Positions 39,335-49,735 of a DNA stretch of 64,000 nucleotides are shown one piece after another (positions within the stretch are counted from its first letter, which is position 1; the number at the start of each line of letters is the position of its first letter). The translations under genes were made by a program, and so were the position numbers. The stretch is from Ascarosepion bandense (taxonomy: Eukaryota; Mollusca; Cephalopoda; Sepiida; Sepiidae): NCBI GenBank assembly GCA_037127315.1, contig JBBBDQ010000308.1, positions 478,501-542,500 of the forward strand. The letters run 5' to 3'. Under the pieces are notes generated by a model that did not search any database, had not been told where the DNA came from, and was given only the letters and a program-made list of their open reading frames with translations.

Positions 39335-40368
39335 GCATTCTTTTGAGGTCTGCAAACAGCCAGTAGTCGCTGGGGGCCAGATCTGGAGAATAGGGTGGAT
39401 GTGGAAGCAATTCGAAGTGCCGTTCATGTAGTTTTGCCACCGTTGCGATCGAATTGTGACACGGTGCGATGTCTTGGTGAAAGATCACTTTTTTCTTTTC
39501 ATTGATGGCCCTTTTTTGCCGATTTCTTCCTTCAAAAGCACCAATAATGGTATATAATATTGTCTATTGATGGTTTTTCCCTTTCTCAACGTAATCGATG
39601 ATCAAAATACCATGCGCATGCCAAAATACGGGGGCGAAAACCTTGCTTGCTGATATTTGCGTCTTTTGTCGCTTTGGACAGCTTTTTTCTGCTGCTATCC
39701 ACTCAGCTGACTACCGATTTGACTCCGGAGTGAAGTGATGAATTCATGCTTCATCCATTGTCATATATTTACGCAAAAACTCCTTCCTGTTTCGTTGAAG
39801 CAGGTTCATATGACAACCTGAATTGTTGACGCGTTGTTGTTTTTGATCAACTGTGAGCAAACGCAGCATCCACTTTGAACACAGCTTTCTCATTGATAAA
39901 TGTTCATGCAAAATGGTGAATATCCTACCTTCTGATATGTTTAACTCTTTTGCTATCTCACGCAACTTCAAAATCCGACCGGCCAAAACAAGTTCGTGGA
40001 TGTTTTTTTTGTTTTTTGTTTTTTCGGGATAACTACCGATTTTAGACAACCTGAGCGTTCAGCATCATTTGTACGACTGCGTTTAAAGTCCTCATATCAC
40101 CTCTTAACCGTTGTTTTTGACGGAACAGAGTCTGAAGAACACTCATCAATCCATTGCTTTACTTGAACAGTATTTTTTCCATGAAAAAGCAATTCTTTAT
40201 TAACACACAAAATTCAGATTTTTCCATTGTTTTGAAAATTTGCAACAGTAGCTTTACTTAACTGTAATTTGTAAACTAATAATCCAATTAGGCTAAAATT
40301 TTGTTATGTGCCATTTGAAGGTTAGTAATTCATAAACATCATATGGGTTTTTATTAGTCGCACCATTT
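39181..40368 (-). mobile_element. mariner-like transposon, 3'-truncated
   Basis: Transposase on minus. The N-terminal helix-turn-helix region EIAKELNISEGRIFTIL HEH lies near 39960-39880, followed by a LLTVDQKQQRV linker and FLRKYMTMDEA at 39750. The C-terminal part has HPPYSPDLAPSDYWLFADLK, interrupted by a (CT)n run at 39281-39331, then FNEV..ETEAYFEAKGKLFYKK at 39260-39200, where it stops. The last ~40 codons and the 3' TIR are missing. The 5' TIR side ends at TTAGTCGCACCATTTA next to a TA. It lacks one end and has frame breaks, so it is not mobile. Confidence 0.85.
39281..39331. repeat. (CT)n inside the mariner transposase
   Basis: A CT run lying within the transposase coding sequence, inserting an RERERE-type tract in two frames. 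Confidence 0.95.
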
Positions 40369-41835
40369 ATATGTCAGACCCGGATTTTATTGAGTGATGT
40401 GTTACGTGAATGCGACTACGCATGCGTGGGAACAAAAGAGCGACACTGAGAATTTGAACTATTATAAACGCCTGCTTACGAACAGGAAACGAGTTTAGCG
40501 GATATACAAAGATAGAAAGGGGCGTAAGACAAGGATGTGTCTTCTCACCAGATCTATTCAACTTATACAGCGCGACAATTCTGAGTCCCTAGAAGTCATG
40601 TCAGTATTCGTCATTGATGGCTACAATCTGAACAATGTAAGATACGCAGATGATACAGTGCTGATAGCAGAAACAGAAAGTAAATTATATGACCTCCTAC
40701 AGAAGGTAACGGAAGAAAGCGAAAAGAAAAGACTACATATAAACTACAAGAAAACCAAATGCATGGTCATCAGTAAAAACAGAAGCCCAAAATGAGGAAG
40801 CCAAGGATACTAAAATCAAGCAGGTCCAGAAATTTAAATGCCTGAGTACTGTTCTAATAGAGGACGAAAATGGCGAAATGGCATGGCCAAGGATGCATCT
40901 CAGAGGTCGGGTAGAGTACTGAGAGACAGAGAATTTTTGCTGGAAATAAAGAAGAAAGTACTGGATTGCTATGTGCTGTCTATTCTTCAATATGGCAGTG
41001 AATGCAGGACAATATCCTTAAAGATGAAGTAGAGACTTGAAGCAACCGAAATGTGTTTCTACAGAAAGATGCTGAGGATACAGTTGACTGAACATGTGAG
41101 CAACGACGTGGTTCTGGAGAGGATGGAAACGAAATGGAAACTTGTTGTGGGATCTCCCCTTTGTATAGGATAATGGACTCGACTGAGTATACATATACTC
41201 CTGCCATAGAGAGAACATCAGTTGAGATTAATCGTAGAGATCCGTGAGAGTTATCGGAGAGTACCGGAACTGATACGTAAGTTACCGAGAGATACCGAAG
41301 TTACCCAGAGATTTCCGCATCAGAAGTCAGACTAGCTCTGAGCTCCACTCAGCTAGAATAATATACACGGATATACTATTTCCAACGACTTCACTTCAAG
41401 ACTTCTATATATTTATTTCTTACTAATAGTATTGCTGGATTTACTAACCTGCGTTCAAGTTTGTATATTACGTTCAATGTAACTTACTTTTCTATCTCAA
41501 TATCTGTTTTGTTGTTCATTATTTTGTGCGGTTCCTCACCCGGAATCCACAACAACACTAATACTTAACATCGAGAAAAAACAGCTGAAGTTCCTGATAC
41601 ATATAATGAGGAATGGGGGCTTGGAGAATTTTATACTCACAGGTCAGATAGAGGAAATGAGAGACAAGGGAAAACAACGCGTAACGTACTTGATGGCCTT
41701 GAGCAAATAGAGAGTAGAGCAGGGTTTGGGATGGATAACAGAACAAAGCTTGTTAATAGCTACTAGGGATGGGGAGATGTGGAAGGACATGATCGTCGAC
41801 GTCCTGAGGGGACACGGCACACAGAAGAAAAAGAT
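40369..41835 (+). mobile_element. RTE-like LINE fragment, split by a solo LTR
   Basis: Begins with the second copy of the 191-bp segment, then FVIDGYNLNNVRYADDTVLI with intact YADD, LYDLLQKVTEESEKKRLHIN, a broken middle, KKVLDCYVLSILQYGSEC and the C-terminal region. It is interrupted at 41143-41554 by a solo LTR and resumes with the LNIEKKQLKFLIHIMRN-like region to a GGACACGGCACACAGAAGAA end at ~41835. Confidence 0.85.
41143..41554 (+). mobile_element. solo LTR, family 1, second copy
   Basis: 412 bp, TGTTGTGGGATC to GGAATCCACAACA, sharing order and most sequence with 20504-20902. Flanks AAACT (41138-41142) and ACACT (41555-41559) are a 5-bp duplication with one change. The RTE reading resumes across it. 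Compared with copy 1, it has a small internal expansion of a (GAGATACCGAAGTTACC)-like phrase. Confidence 0.85.
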
Positions 41836-42271
41836 GGGTATATAATCTAGCCGATTTTATTGAGATTCTTTTTCTTTCCATGTTGTTTATTATTAAATAT
41901 CACAAATATTGTAATGGAAGGTCTATAAAGAATGGAGAAATGTGTTGTATCCTTTAAACACAATGTGGTACTCGAGGGAAAGAAGTGCAACAAGTGCATA
42001 TATGAAAGGAGAGAAGTTTATTGTAAAGAGAATACACTATGGCAAGACAGGGAATCTGATGGCAGGCTAGTAATTGCTGAAGCAAGTCACAGGTATCTCG
42101 TGAGCTCACTATATATATGGCTACTAATACAGTCAGTACACATGAGCGATAGAAAGTATGGGGCATTCATTACAACAAAACCTTATCAGAACCGAAACAC
42201 AAATTTAGTGTGGATGATTTAGCGACTTTATATAAAAGGACTTTATAAAATATTTTGTCATTATATATATA
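41836..42271. other. unassigned stretch with a 96-codon frame
   Basis: A plus frame (41932-42222) starts MEKCVVSFKHNVVLEGKKCN and has a CNKC pair, but I find no family resemblance and no splice or promoter context. I do not call it a gene. Confidence 0.3.
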
Positions 42272-42667
42272 TACTAGCAGTATAGCCCGGCGTTGCTCGG
42301 GTGTAATGAAAGCTTTAAAACTAATCCATGGTCTTGGATCTCAGACTCTTTGGACGTTGGCACGAAAGACGAAAAAGCAATAGTTGTTTCCAGTTAAAGC
42401 GAAACCGTAGACTGAAAGAAAAATGAATGGATGTAAGTCCAATTTTGATTTCCTGGTATCGATATCAAATAATTTTTTTTCGACGTAAACAGAATTTTGA
42501 AGGCTAAATAAGTCCTCTGAGTAAATGGTATCATGGCTGAGACTAAGAACTACAATTATACCTACTTGGAGCCAAACCCGAAATAAAAACTAAAATAAGA
42601 GGGCTGAGAAAAATACAGACATACAGGCAGATAAACAGACACACACACAAACATCTTGCCTTTTATA

Positions 42668-42707
<40 letters not shown>

Positions 42708-43060
42708 TATATATATATATATATTATCGATTTTCTGCACTAATGTAAAAACTGCAACCATGAAACTTCTGAATATCGTTTCTTATGTCTTTGTCTTTGA
42801 GTGTATCAAATTTGATTAAAATCGGACCACTCCTTCTATAACCTGATTTTTTCGATTATCGATTTTCGATATTTATCGGGGGTACCTCGACACAAAACCT
42901 AGCTAAGAACACTCGCAGACGCTTATAGTACAACTGGGTAAATTTTCAAGAAAATCAGATCAGCCGTTTCGGAGTCTGTAGGTAATTGACACACACACAT
43001 ACAGACACACTCATACATACACACACACACTGACAAAGTTCCATTTATAAATAAGCTTAG

Positions 43061-43061
<1 letters not shown>
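42272..43061 (+). mobile_element. dispersed element B, copy 2
   Basis: About 790 bp in the same order and orientation as 23774-24542: TACTAGCAGTATAGCCCGGC, a variable (TA)n in the middle (42670-42724), TATTTATCGGGGGTACCTCG, CAGCCGTTTCGGAGTC and TTTATAAATAAGCTTAGA. It is preceded by (TA)n and followed by (GT)n. Non-coding. Confidence 0.8.

Positions 43062-43142
<81 letters not shown>
43062..43142. repeat. (GT)n microsatellite
   Basis: An ~80-bp GT run at the junction of element B and repeat C. Confidence 0.95.
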
Positions 43143-43144
<2 letters not shown>

Positions 43145-43575
43145 TATTTAGGCAGCAAATTTTATTTTGGACATGTCAGATTAAATAAATTGCAAACATT
43201 GTGTCTGCATGACCATGACATTACAACATAAAAAAATTCCATTGTGGATAATTTTCACGTTCTAATGAACGCTAAGCAATTTGTCAACCGTTATATTTGA
43301 AGCAAGAAGAAAATTTACAGTAATTTTTTGCAACATAGATTTGCGGTTATTTTTTTTTTTTTTTACCGCAACTTGCATCCCTGAAGAGGATCTCGGAAGG
43401 AGATTGAAAGTACTTGGGAACACCGAGAAATTAATGATAAAATGATCTGTCAAAGTTACAGCTCCTTTCAATGATAATACGCGAAAGATTACCCGTGAGT
43501 ATGAACGGATTTTATTAAAAAATAATCAAACACAATGTTTGCAATTTAATTAATTTAATGTGCCTAAAAGAAATA
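43143..43575 (+). repeat. dispersed repeat C, copy 1
   Basis: A ~430-bp repeat from ATTATTTAGGCAGCAAA to TTAATTTAATGTGCCTAAA, so the ends are inverted (TTTAGGCA/TGCCTAAA), with CAAATTGC-type inner inverted arms. It shares order with 45897-46300. Inside lies CTGAAGA-GGATCTCGGAAGGAGATT-GAAAG (43381-43410), a hammerhead-like core. Confidence 0.75.
43381..43410 (+). ncRNA. hammerhead-like core in repeat C
   Basis: CTGAAGA, stem II ATCTC/GAGAT with a GGAAG loop, then GAAA. The second copy (46109-46138) has ACCTC/GAGGT at the same place, so T-A has become C-G on both strands of the stem. Stems I and III are not obvious, so the ribozyme reading is tentative. Confidence 0.4.
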
Positions 43576-43716
43576 TATATGTACTTTAACAAAAAAATTC
43601 CCACGTGACGTCGTATGTTTCACTAAAGCAATTACGGCTGAGTAATGAGTTCGATCTCGAGTGCTCCACACTTTCGGCCTTGTGTCACATCTAAGCTACG
43701 CTTAGAAAATTATTTA

Positions 43717-43803
43717 GGCACCCCTACATGCTGCAAAGGCTAGCAAACTTGTCTCGCTAGAACTATTACGACTGAATAGTGAGTTCGATTCTCACTGGGT
43801 GCC
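43717..43803 (+). tRNA. class II tRNA-like sequence (pseudogene or SINE head)
   Basis: 87 nt with a perfect 7-bp acceptor stem (GGCACCC/GGGTGCC), a perfect T stem (GTGAG TTCGATT CTCAC), a 4-bp D stem (TGCT/AGCA) and a strong variable-arm hairpin (CTATT/AATAG). The anticodon arm does not fold and has no clear anticodon. A diverged partial copy of the T-arm region occurs ~110 bp upstream (TGAGTAATGAGTTCGATCTC). Probably a tRNA-Ser/Leu-like pseudogene or the head of a SINE rather than a working tRNA. Confidence 0.45.
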
Positions 43804-44211
43804 AGTAGCTTAAAAAATCCCCAAAGCAACTCTAGGGTTTAAGGATGTTCCTATCTCTGTCAAACCCTACATCTATGTGAGTTCTGGGTGGCTTAAACAA
43901 CTGTCCAGTTGCGGCCCAGCTTTCTGCTACATTTCGACTCCTGGATGTGAACTGAAAACAAGAAAACACCTGTCCGTCTTCTGAAACCACATGCAGGGAC
44001 TTTTTATGCACACAATTTTCATCGTTCCGTAACAGAGAAACAAAAGAAAACGTTTACAAAAGGTAAACACTTTTACTTCTGTATAGAAGTGAAACATCTG
44101 TTGTAACTGCTATCATTGGAAAAAATAGAAAAAGATAGCTAGGAACAATTTAAAAAAAAGGAAAAAATACAAAGGAATGCAATTTTAAACTAATAAATAT
44201 ACCGGGAGGTT
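43804..44211. other. unassigned stretch, possible SINE body
   Basis: Starts directly after the tRNA-like sequence with CTTAAAAAATCCCC and CAAACCCTACATC; it could be the body of a tRNA-headed SINE, but no second copy is in the window to confirm it. Confidence 0.35.
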
Positions 44212-44280
44212 TATTTCTAATCAGTTCACCTCAAGCAAGGCAATAAAGTTACTAAAAAGCAAGGATTATTAATTTAACAT
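44212..44280 (-). mobile_element. LINE 3'-tail fragment
   Basis: TCAGTTCACCTCAAGCAAGG and AATAAAGTTACTAAAAAGCA match the LINE tail of the 19700-21150 subfamily. It is only ~70 bp. Confidence 0.65.
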
Positions 44281-44624
44281 TTACAAAGAAAAAAAAAGTA
44301 AAGTTGTAATAAAATTGTATAGATAAAATATGAGGTGAGGTTAAAATGGTCTGACTAAGAAACCTTTGAAAAAAAAAAAAAGTATTTGATGACTTGGTAA
44401 GATTTTCAGGAACGGATGTCATCAGAAAATTTTCATCATCTCTTCATATGTATATTGGTGAGGTTTAAGAAGTAACTTTAAATGCTATATTTAGTGAATG
44501 CACGTGTTTGAGTAGACGCCCTTCTCTTTTAAATATAGTAAATTTACGCCTACTGGTATGTCCATTCAAGAATCTTAATAAATGAGATATGTCCTATATA
44601 ACACCCCTGGTTTAGTGTTACAAG

Positions 44625-45465
44625 AAAGATTGTCGGATTATGAGTAAAATCTTTTAATGCCTAAATTTAATGTGTAAAATAATAAGAAGTAATGTCGGAT
44701 TATGAATAAAGATTTTTAATGCCTAAATTTAATGTTACAAGTCAACCATCCGTCCGTGCATGGAGTACTGCTGCCATTTATGGTCAGGCACCCCTGCCGT
44801 TCTCCTCAGTGTTCTCGACAGCCTAATATCTGGCGGCTCGATTGCAGCCACTTCCCCACCGTCGAAATGTGGACTCCCTTTGTCTGTTCTATAAATACTT
44901 TCATGGCTTCTGCTCGGACGAACTTAAGTCATTGGTGCCTCCTCAGCAGGTGTTTACTCGTGCAACCAGACTGGCAACTGGGTCCCACTCATTCACAATC
45001 AGGTTAGCCAAATGCAGATGACAATTCTACTCCTGCAGCTTCTTCTCTCGCACTTCCCGCCTGTGGAACTCGCTCCCGTATTCTTGCTTTCCTGACGGCT
45101 ACAACCTCCAGAAATTTAAATGCAAAATCAATACTCATCTACTAACCACTGGACTCTAGCTCTCTCCCCTCCCCTGTATAACCTTCCCTTTCTCTCCACC
45201 TATGTATCTGTCATCTCACCTGCATTCTCAGCTTTCTATTGCTCCTTTCTAACTAGTTTGCACTCCTCACTCTTTTCTAATTAATCTTTTTACAGTTATG
45301 TAGCCCCCTGCACATCAGTGGCATTCCTGCCTTGCTCGGGGTGAAATGATAAAAACAAAAAATTTAATGTGTAAAATAAGAAATAATGTCGGATTAGGAA
45401 TAAAATCTTTTAATTCCTAAATTTAATATCTAAAGTGATAATTAATAATGTCGGATTATGAAGAA
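44625..45465. repeat. 61-bp minisatellite, 4 units, split by a LINE
   Basis: The anchor GTCGGATTA lies at 44632 and 44694 (62 bp apart), then, once the inserted LINE and its duplication are removed, at 59 and 62 bp further (45388, 45450). Each unit contains CCTAAATTTAATGTGTAAAA. Confidence 0.85.
44736..45359 (+). mobile_element. LINE, 5'-truncated, with 11-bp target duplication
   Basis: A 624-bp copy of the 33960-type LINE beginning at KSTIRPCMEYCCHLWSG and ending with the full tail GGGGTGAAATGATAAAAAC. Perfect AAATTTAATGT duplications lie at 44725-44735 and 45360-45370, inside a minisatellite unit. A 16-codon region around LSVLDSL...RLQPLPHRRN carries a deletion. Confidence 0.93.
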
Positions 45466-45856
45466 AAGCAATTAATTATCTAGAAACATTTGGGAAGTTT
45501 GCAACAATTCGTGCGAATTCTTAGTAAGATTAAATAGGTGCGTGGAAATAGAGGGGGATTGAAAAAAATCTTCTTTATAATATACTTATCATTGATTTAC
45601 TAACTATAGTTTTTACAAGAAATGGAGATGAGAGGAAAGCGTTTAGCATGAGGTTTTATATAATATATACGAGTACGTCCATTCCTGCCCAAAATGACAG
45701 CAAAATATTTATATCTATGTATATATATATGTATATCTATATGCCATCAAAACAATATATTGATGTACCTACCTATTGGAAATCTTACATCAAGACATAA
45801 GAAGAAAAACAAAAATAATACAAACCTCCAACTGAGCGTGAGAGGAAAAAAAAAAA

Positions 45857-45896
<40 letters not shown>
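45466..45896. other. mostly unassigned stretch, with a mariner-like fragment
   Basis: 45590-45690 (TTTTTACAAGAAATGGAGAT GAGAGGAAAG) matches the left part of the TIR element at 49736. (TA)n and (GT)n occupy 45857-45897. The rest is unrecognised. Confidence 0.5.
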
Positions 45897-45898
<2 letters not shown>

Positions 45899-46295
45899 AT
45901 TTAGGCAGCAAAAGAACAGTTTTTTCATGCTTTAACAGGTGCATGGCCATGGCATTACAACATATAAAAAAACTTCCATTTTGGATAATTTTCACGTTCT
46001 AATGAATGCTAGCAATTTGTCGACCGTTATATTTGAAGCAGGGAAAAATTTACAGTAATTTTTAGTAACACAGTTTTTCGGTTACATTTGTTACCATAAC
46101 TCACATCCCTGAAGATAACCTCGGAAAGAGGTTGAAAGTACCTGGGTAACATAAGAAATAAATGAAAATAACATCTGTCAACGTTACAGCTCATTTCTGG
46201 CATCCTTTGATTGTAATACGCGTAAAATTATCCGTGAGTATGAACGGATTTTATTAAAAATAATCAAACATATTGTTTGCAAATTTATTTAATCT

Positions 46296-46300
<5 letters not shown>
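45897..46300 (+). repeat. dispersed repeat C, copy 2
   Basis: TATTTAGGCAGCAAAAG to GCAAATTTATTTAATCTGAC, same order as 43143-43575, with the internal CTGAAGA-TAACCTCGGAAAGAGGTT-GAAAG core at 46109-46138. It is bounded by (GT)n on the left and (TA)n on the right. Confidence 0.75.
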
Positions 46301-46341
<41 letters not shown>

Positions 46342-46442
46342 GGAAAGTCCCGAAGATTAACGAAATGGTTTTAACAATCGACATATTAATTAAAATAATG
46401 TTCAAACAAATAAATGAAATATATATATATATATATATATGC

Positions 46443-46490
<48 letters not shown>
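46300..46490. repeat. (TA)n cluster
   Basis: TA runs at 46300-46338, 46421-46440 and 46447-46490 separated by short unique DNA. Confidence 0.95.
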
Positions 46491-46495
<5 letters not shown>

Positions 46496-46537
46496 ACTAT
46501 TGTGCATTTATATATATATGTAAATACACAACGGCCT

Positions 46538-47232
46538 TTTTTTTATAAACGTCTCACCCCAAACAAAGCATTACTGCCACTAGTGCGCAGGGGGTTACAT
46601 AATAGGAGAGTGAAGAGAGAGGAGAACAGATCACAGTAGGTGTCGGAGAATGGGTAAGAGAAGGATGGGTACATTGGTGTGAAGAAAGCTGCGTGAGAGT
46701 AAAGTGTAAAGTGAGAAGAAGGATGGAAGTCAAGGAGATAAGAGATGACAGCTGACGTTGCATTTAAACTCTTTGAGATTGTAACTATCTGGGAAGCAAG
46801 AATACGGAAGGAAGATCCACAGGCGGCAAGTGCGAGAAAAGAAGCTGAAGAGTAGAAGTTGTGGTTACACTTGATTGTTTTCACAGTAAAAGGGTGGGAC
46901 CTTGTTGCTAGTCTAGTAGCTCACGCAGTGGGTGGGGACACCAAGGAGCTAATCTCAGAGCAGAATCTGTAAAAGTATTTGTAAAAGAGATAAAGGGAAG
47001 CCACATTTTATCGGTGAGAGAGAGACTGGAGTCGGGCTGCCAGGTCAGGATCGACTACATTGTAGATTCTCTTTTGGATTTTACCGATAAACCCAAGATG
47101 AACAGCAGCGCCCGACCAGATATGACAGCAGTCATCAATGCGCGGGCGGATGATAGATTTGTGTATGTACATGATGGATTCAGAAGAGAAAAATCTCCTG
47201 GCCCGACAAAGGAAACCGATTATAATAGGAGG
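46538..47232 (-). mobile_element. Jockey-superfamily LINE, 5'-truncated copy
   Basis: Shared tail at 46545-46590 (TCTCACCCCAAACAAAGC), 3' UTR, and a degraded C-terminus up to FLCRARRFFSSESIMYIHKS near 47220. It contains IIRPRIDDCCHIWSGA and VDPDLAARLQSLSHR with several stops and indels. The 5' edge meets (TA)n. Confidence 0.8.
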
Positions 47233-47234
47233 GG

Positions 47235-47235
<1 letters not shown>

Positions 47236-47284
<49 letters not shown>

Positions 47285-47442
47285 TTAACTATACGACGAC
47301 ATAATTTTTGCAAAATAATAATAAAAATAATAAGGTACTGTTTATGAACGAACATGCGACAAGATTAGTAAAGAGAGTTAACTGAGCCGATGCTGCCTCG
47401 CTATTGTCTCTCTCTCTCTCTCTTCATGAGTGTCAAGAGGGA

Positions 47443-47478
<36 letters not shown>

Positions 47479-47728
47479 ATTGTTTAATACTTAGTTTTTG
47501 GTCCTAATAGGGTTAGACCAGTACACATTTGTATTAAAAAGTGTTCTATACAATTATATTGTAGGACTTTTGAATATCTTTCATTTTTAAACGAGTTATT
47601 ATACCTTGGTTTCTATATATTTTTAAAAACTTAATTATTAAAATTATTAATTTTTAATTATTAAAACTCGTCTGAAGACACCACTCATGGTAGTAAACCA
47701 AGGTAACGAAATAACTCGTTTAAAACTG

Positions 47729-47809
<81 letters not shown>

Positions 47810-47810
47810 C
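47236..47810. repeat. family P repeat between (TA)n tracts
   Basis: (TA)n runs at 47236-47281, 47445-47475 and 47731-47752 plus (GT)n at 47753-47808 bracket a repeat with TTAGTTTTTGGTCCTAATAG, GTGTTCTATACAATTATATT and CGTCTGAAGACACC...AACGAAATAACTCG (47672-47712). The same order is seen at 36061-36310 and 60765-61105. Confidence 0.7.
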
Positions 47811-48392
47811 AGTTAAAAACGACAGACAAGGAAGATTTTATTAATTTTTTATTTAATTTTTCCAGTATTCTAACATGTTTCCTTTTTGCTAGAGATAAGG
47901 GATTTAAAAATGTCCCATAATTTTCGCCTACCCAAGCGCTTTCAACGTCTTCACAGGATATCATTTTTCCGGTATTGTTATTATGTCCTCATGTTTGACT
48001 GTAAAGTAATTTTTTGTGTTTTATTGTTTTTAAAAAGAAGAGTTCTTTAAATCTATCACGTGATACGCTCGGCTGGGCAACGCCTGAGCATCTGTCTATT
48101 TTAAAACTTTAAAAACACCATTTCCTTTGTTAAATAATGTAAGGTTGATGGTAGGAGAAAATTATTTGATTTTTAGTACCTATCTTATGGGGCTAGGTGT
48201 CTTTGATATTGTGATTTTAAACAGTACTTTTGTATTTTCAACCGAAATTTTCATTAAGTGTGCTTGTATGTCATGGGTTAATAATTTTTTTTATTGCACT
48301 ATTATTACTAGATAGATGACATGTAAGGCGTCTACTTAGAGAAGAATGACCTGTATTGGCCATACTATCACTTCTTCTGAGGAGTCAACGGA

Positions 48393-48396
<4 letters not shown>

Positions 48397-48440
<44 letters not shown>
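48397..48440. repeat. (TA)n microsatellite
   Basis: TA run directly before a fragment of element B. Confidence 0.95.
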
Positions 48441-48441
<1 letters not shown>

Positions 48442-48480
48442 TAGCATCATAGCCCGGCGTTGCCCGTGCAACTCAGAACA
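48439..48480 (+). mobile_element. start of element B, fragment
   Basis: TACTAGCATCATAGCCCGGC GTTGCCCG matches the first ~30 bp of the copies at 23774 and 42272; similarity then stops. Confidence 0.5.
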
Positions 48481-48975
48481 TTTAAGTAGTAGGAGAAGAT
48501 GCTACTTTTTATTATACATATTTTGTTTTTGTTTGAAAAAACACTTTTTTTAAAAAAATATATTTCTTTTGTTTCAAAATTACAGGGAAAAATATTCGTA
48601 TTTTTTTTTTTTTTTTTTTTTTTTTTTGTTGACCAAATGAATTTTTAAAACGTCGGAATAAAAATTAAATATAAAGGTTTATTTTATTTTATTTTATTTC
48701 TTAATAATAAAATATTTTAGTAGCGTTTCACACGTGTGATTTGATTTCTGTGACGTAATCCAGCAACCATCTTAGATCTTAGATGTTTTATGGAGCAAAT
48801 GTAAACAATCGTGTCCATTGGCCAAAAAGTGCGAAAGGGAAAATTGCTGAACTTAAAACTCAAAAAGTATGTGTCGACCTGGCTTCCCTGTAGATATGTG
48901 TGCCTAGAAAGTTTGAATGGCGTAGTTTAAAAAATGTAGGCGTGCATAGGGAACAGTCACACACAGACTCACAGA
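48481..48975. other. unassigned stretch
   Basis: AT-rich, with poly-T (48602-48628) and (TTTTA)n near 48680-48700. No coding signal. Confidence 0.4.
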
Positions 48976-48978
48976 TTG

Positions 48979-49071
<93 letters not shown>

Positions 49072-49079
49072 AGTGTATG

Positions 49080-49123
<44 letters not shown>
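48979..49123. repeat. (TA)n(TG)n(TA)n compound microsatellite
   Basis: TA to 49023, TG to 49068, then TA from 49086 to 49123. The apparent IYIYIY/CVCVCV proteins are shadows. Confidence 0.95.
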
Positions 49124-49126
<3 letters not shown>

Positions 49127-49219
49127 ATTTGTTATATATATTATATTATTTATATATTATATATGCGTGGTACTTATTTGAATGCGCTCAATATCAGTGA
49201 TAGAGCTAACATATTCATA

Positions 49220-49292
49220 TAGATAGGTGTGAGTTTGTGACCCTGGGTTTCACGCTCTTGCGATCGTCAGACAAAGGGTCAGAAACTCACAC

Positions 49293-49336
<44 letters not shown>

Positions 49337-49361
49337 ATGTGTGTGTGTGTGTGTGTGTGTA
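49220..49361. repeat. 25-bp-arm hairpin leading into (CTAT)n(GT)n
   Basis: AGATAGGTGTGAGTTTGTGA CCCT at 49220-49245 is mirrored by AGGGTCAGAAACTCACACCT ATCT at 49275-49299, with two mismatches. The right arm runs into (CTAT)n and (GT)n up to the edge of the next element. Confidence 0.8.
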
Positions 49362-49362
49362 T

Positions 49363-49723
49363 GGTGTCCATAAAGTTCGGCTGTACTTTTCAAAAATTAT
49401 TCCTTTATTTGTATTGGCGATAGAAATAATTTGTAAAAAAGATTAGAAATAAATCAATCTATTATTTAAGGTTTTATTGAAATTCTATTTAAGTTTCCCC
49501 GTGTCTTCCATCATTAGCAACACAAAGGCTAATACGATTTTGCCGTTCATATTTTTTACTTATCTAAAAATCTTTGAAAATTTTGTGGTAAAGAATTTTT
49601 CAATAACTATACTTAAAACTAGGTACATTAAACTTTATAACATTTTTTACAGATTATTTCTATCACAAATACAAATAAAGTTATAATGTTTTTAAAGTGC
49701 GCACGAAGTTTATGGACACCCTG
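49363..49723. mobile_element. MITE with ~80-bp terminal inverted repeats
   Basis: The left end GGTGTCCATAAAGTTCGGCT and the right end (reverse complement GGGTGTCCATAAACTTCGTG) begin inverted arms of ~80 bp that both contain CTTTATTTGTAT and GATAGAAATAAT. The centre is ~200 bp, non-coding. The flanks are TA-containing, which suits a Tc1/mariner-type origin. Confidence 0.8.
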
Positions 49724-49735
49724 TATATGCATAGA

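Noticed and set aside
41932..42222. 96-codon frame with a CxxC pair as a gene
   Set aside because: No family resemblance, no regulatory or splice context, and length expected by chance in this much sequence.
43717..43803. Functional tRNA-Ser or tRNA-Leu gene
   Set aside because: The acceptor and T stems are perfect, but no anticodon stem-loop forms, so it cannot be assigned an anticodon.
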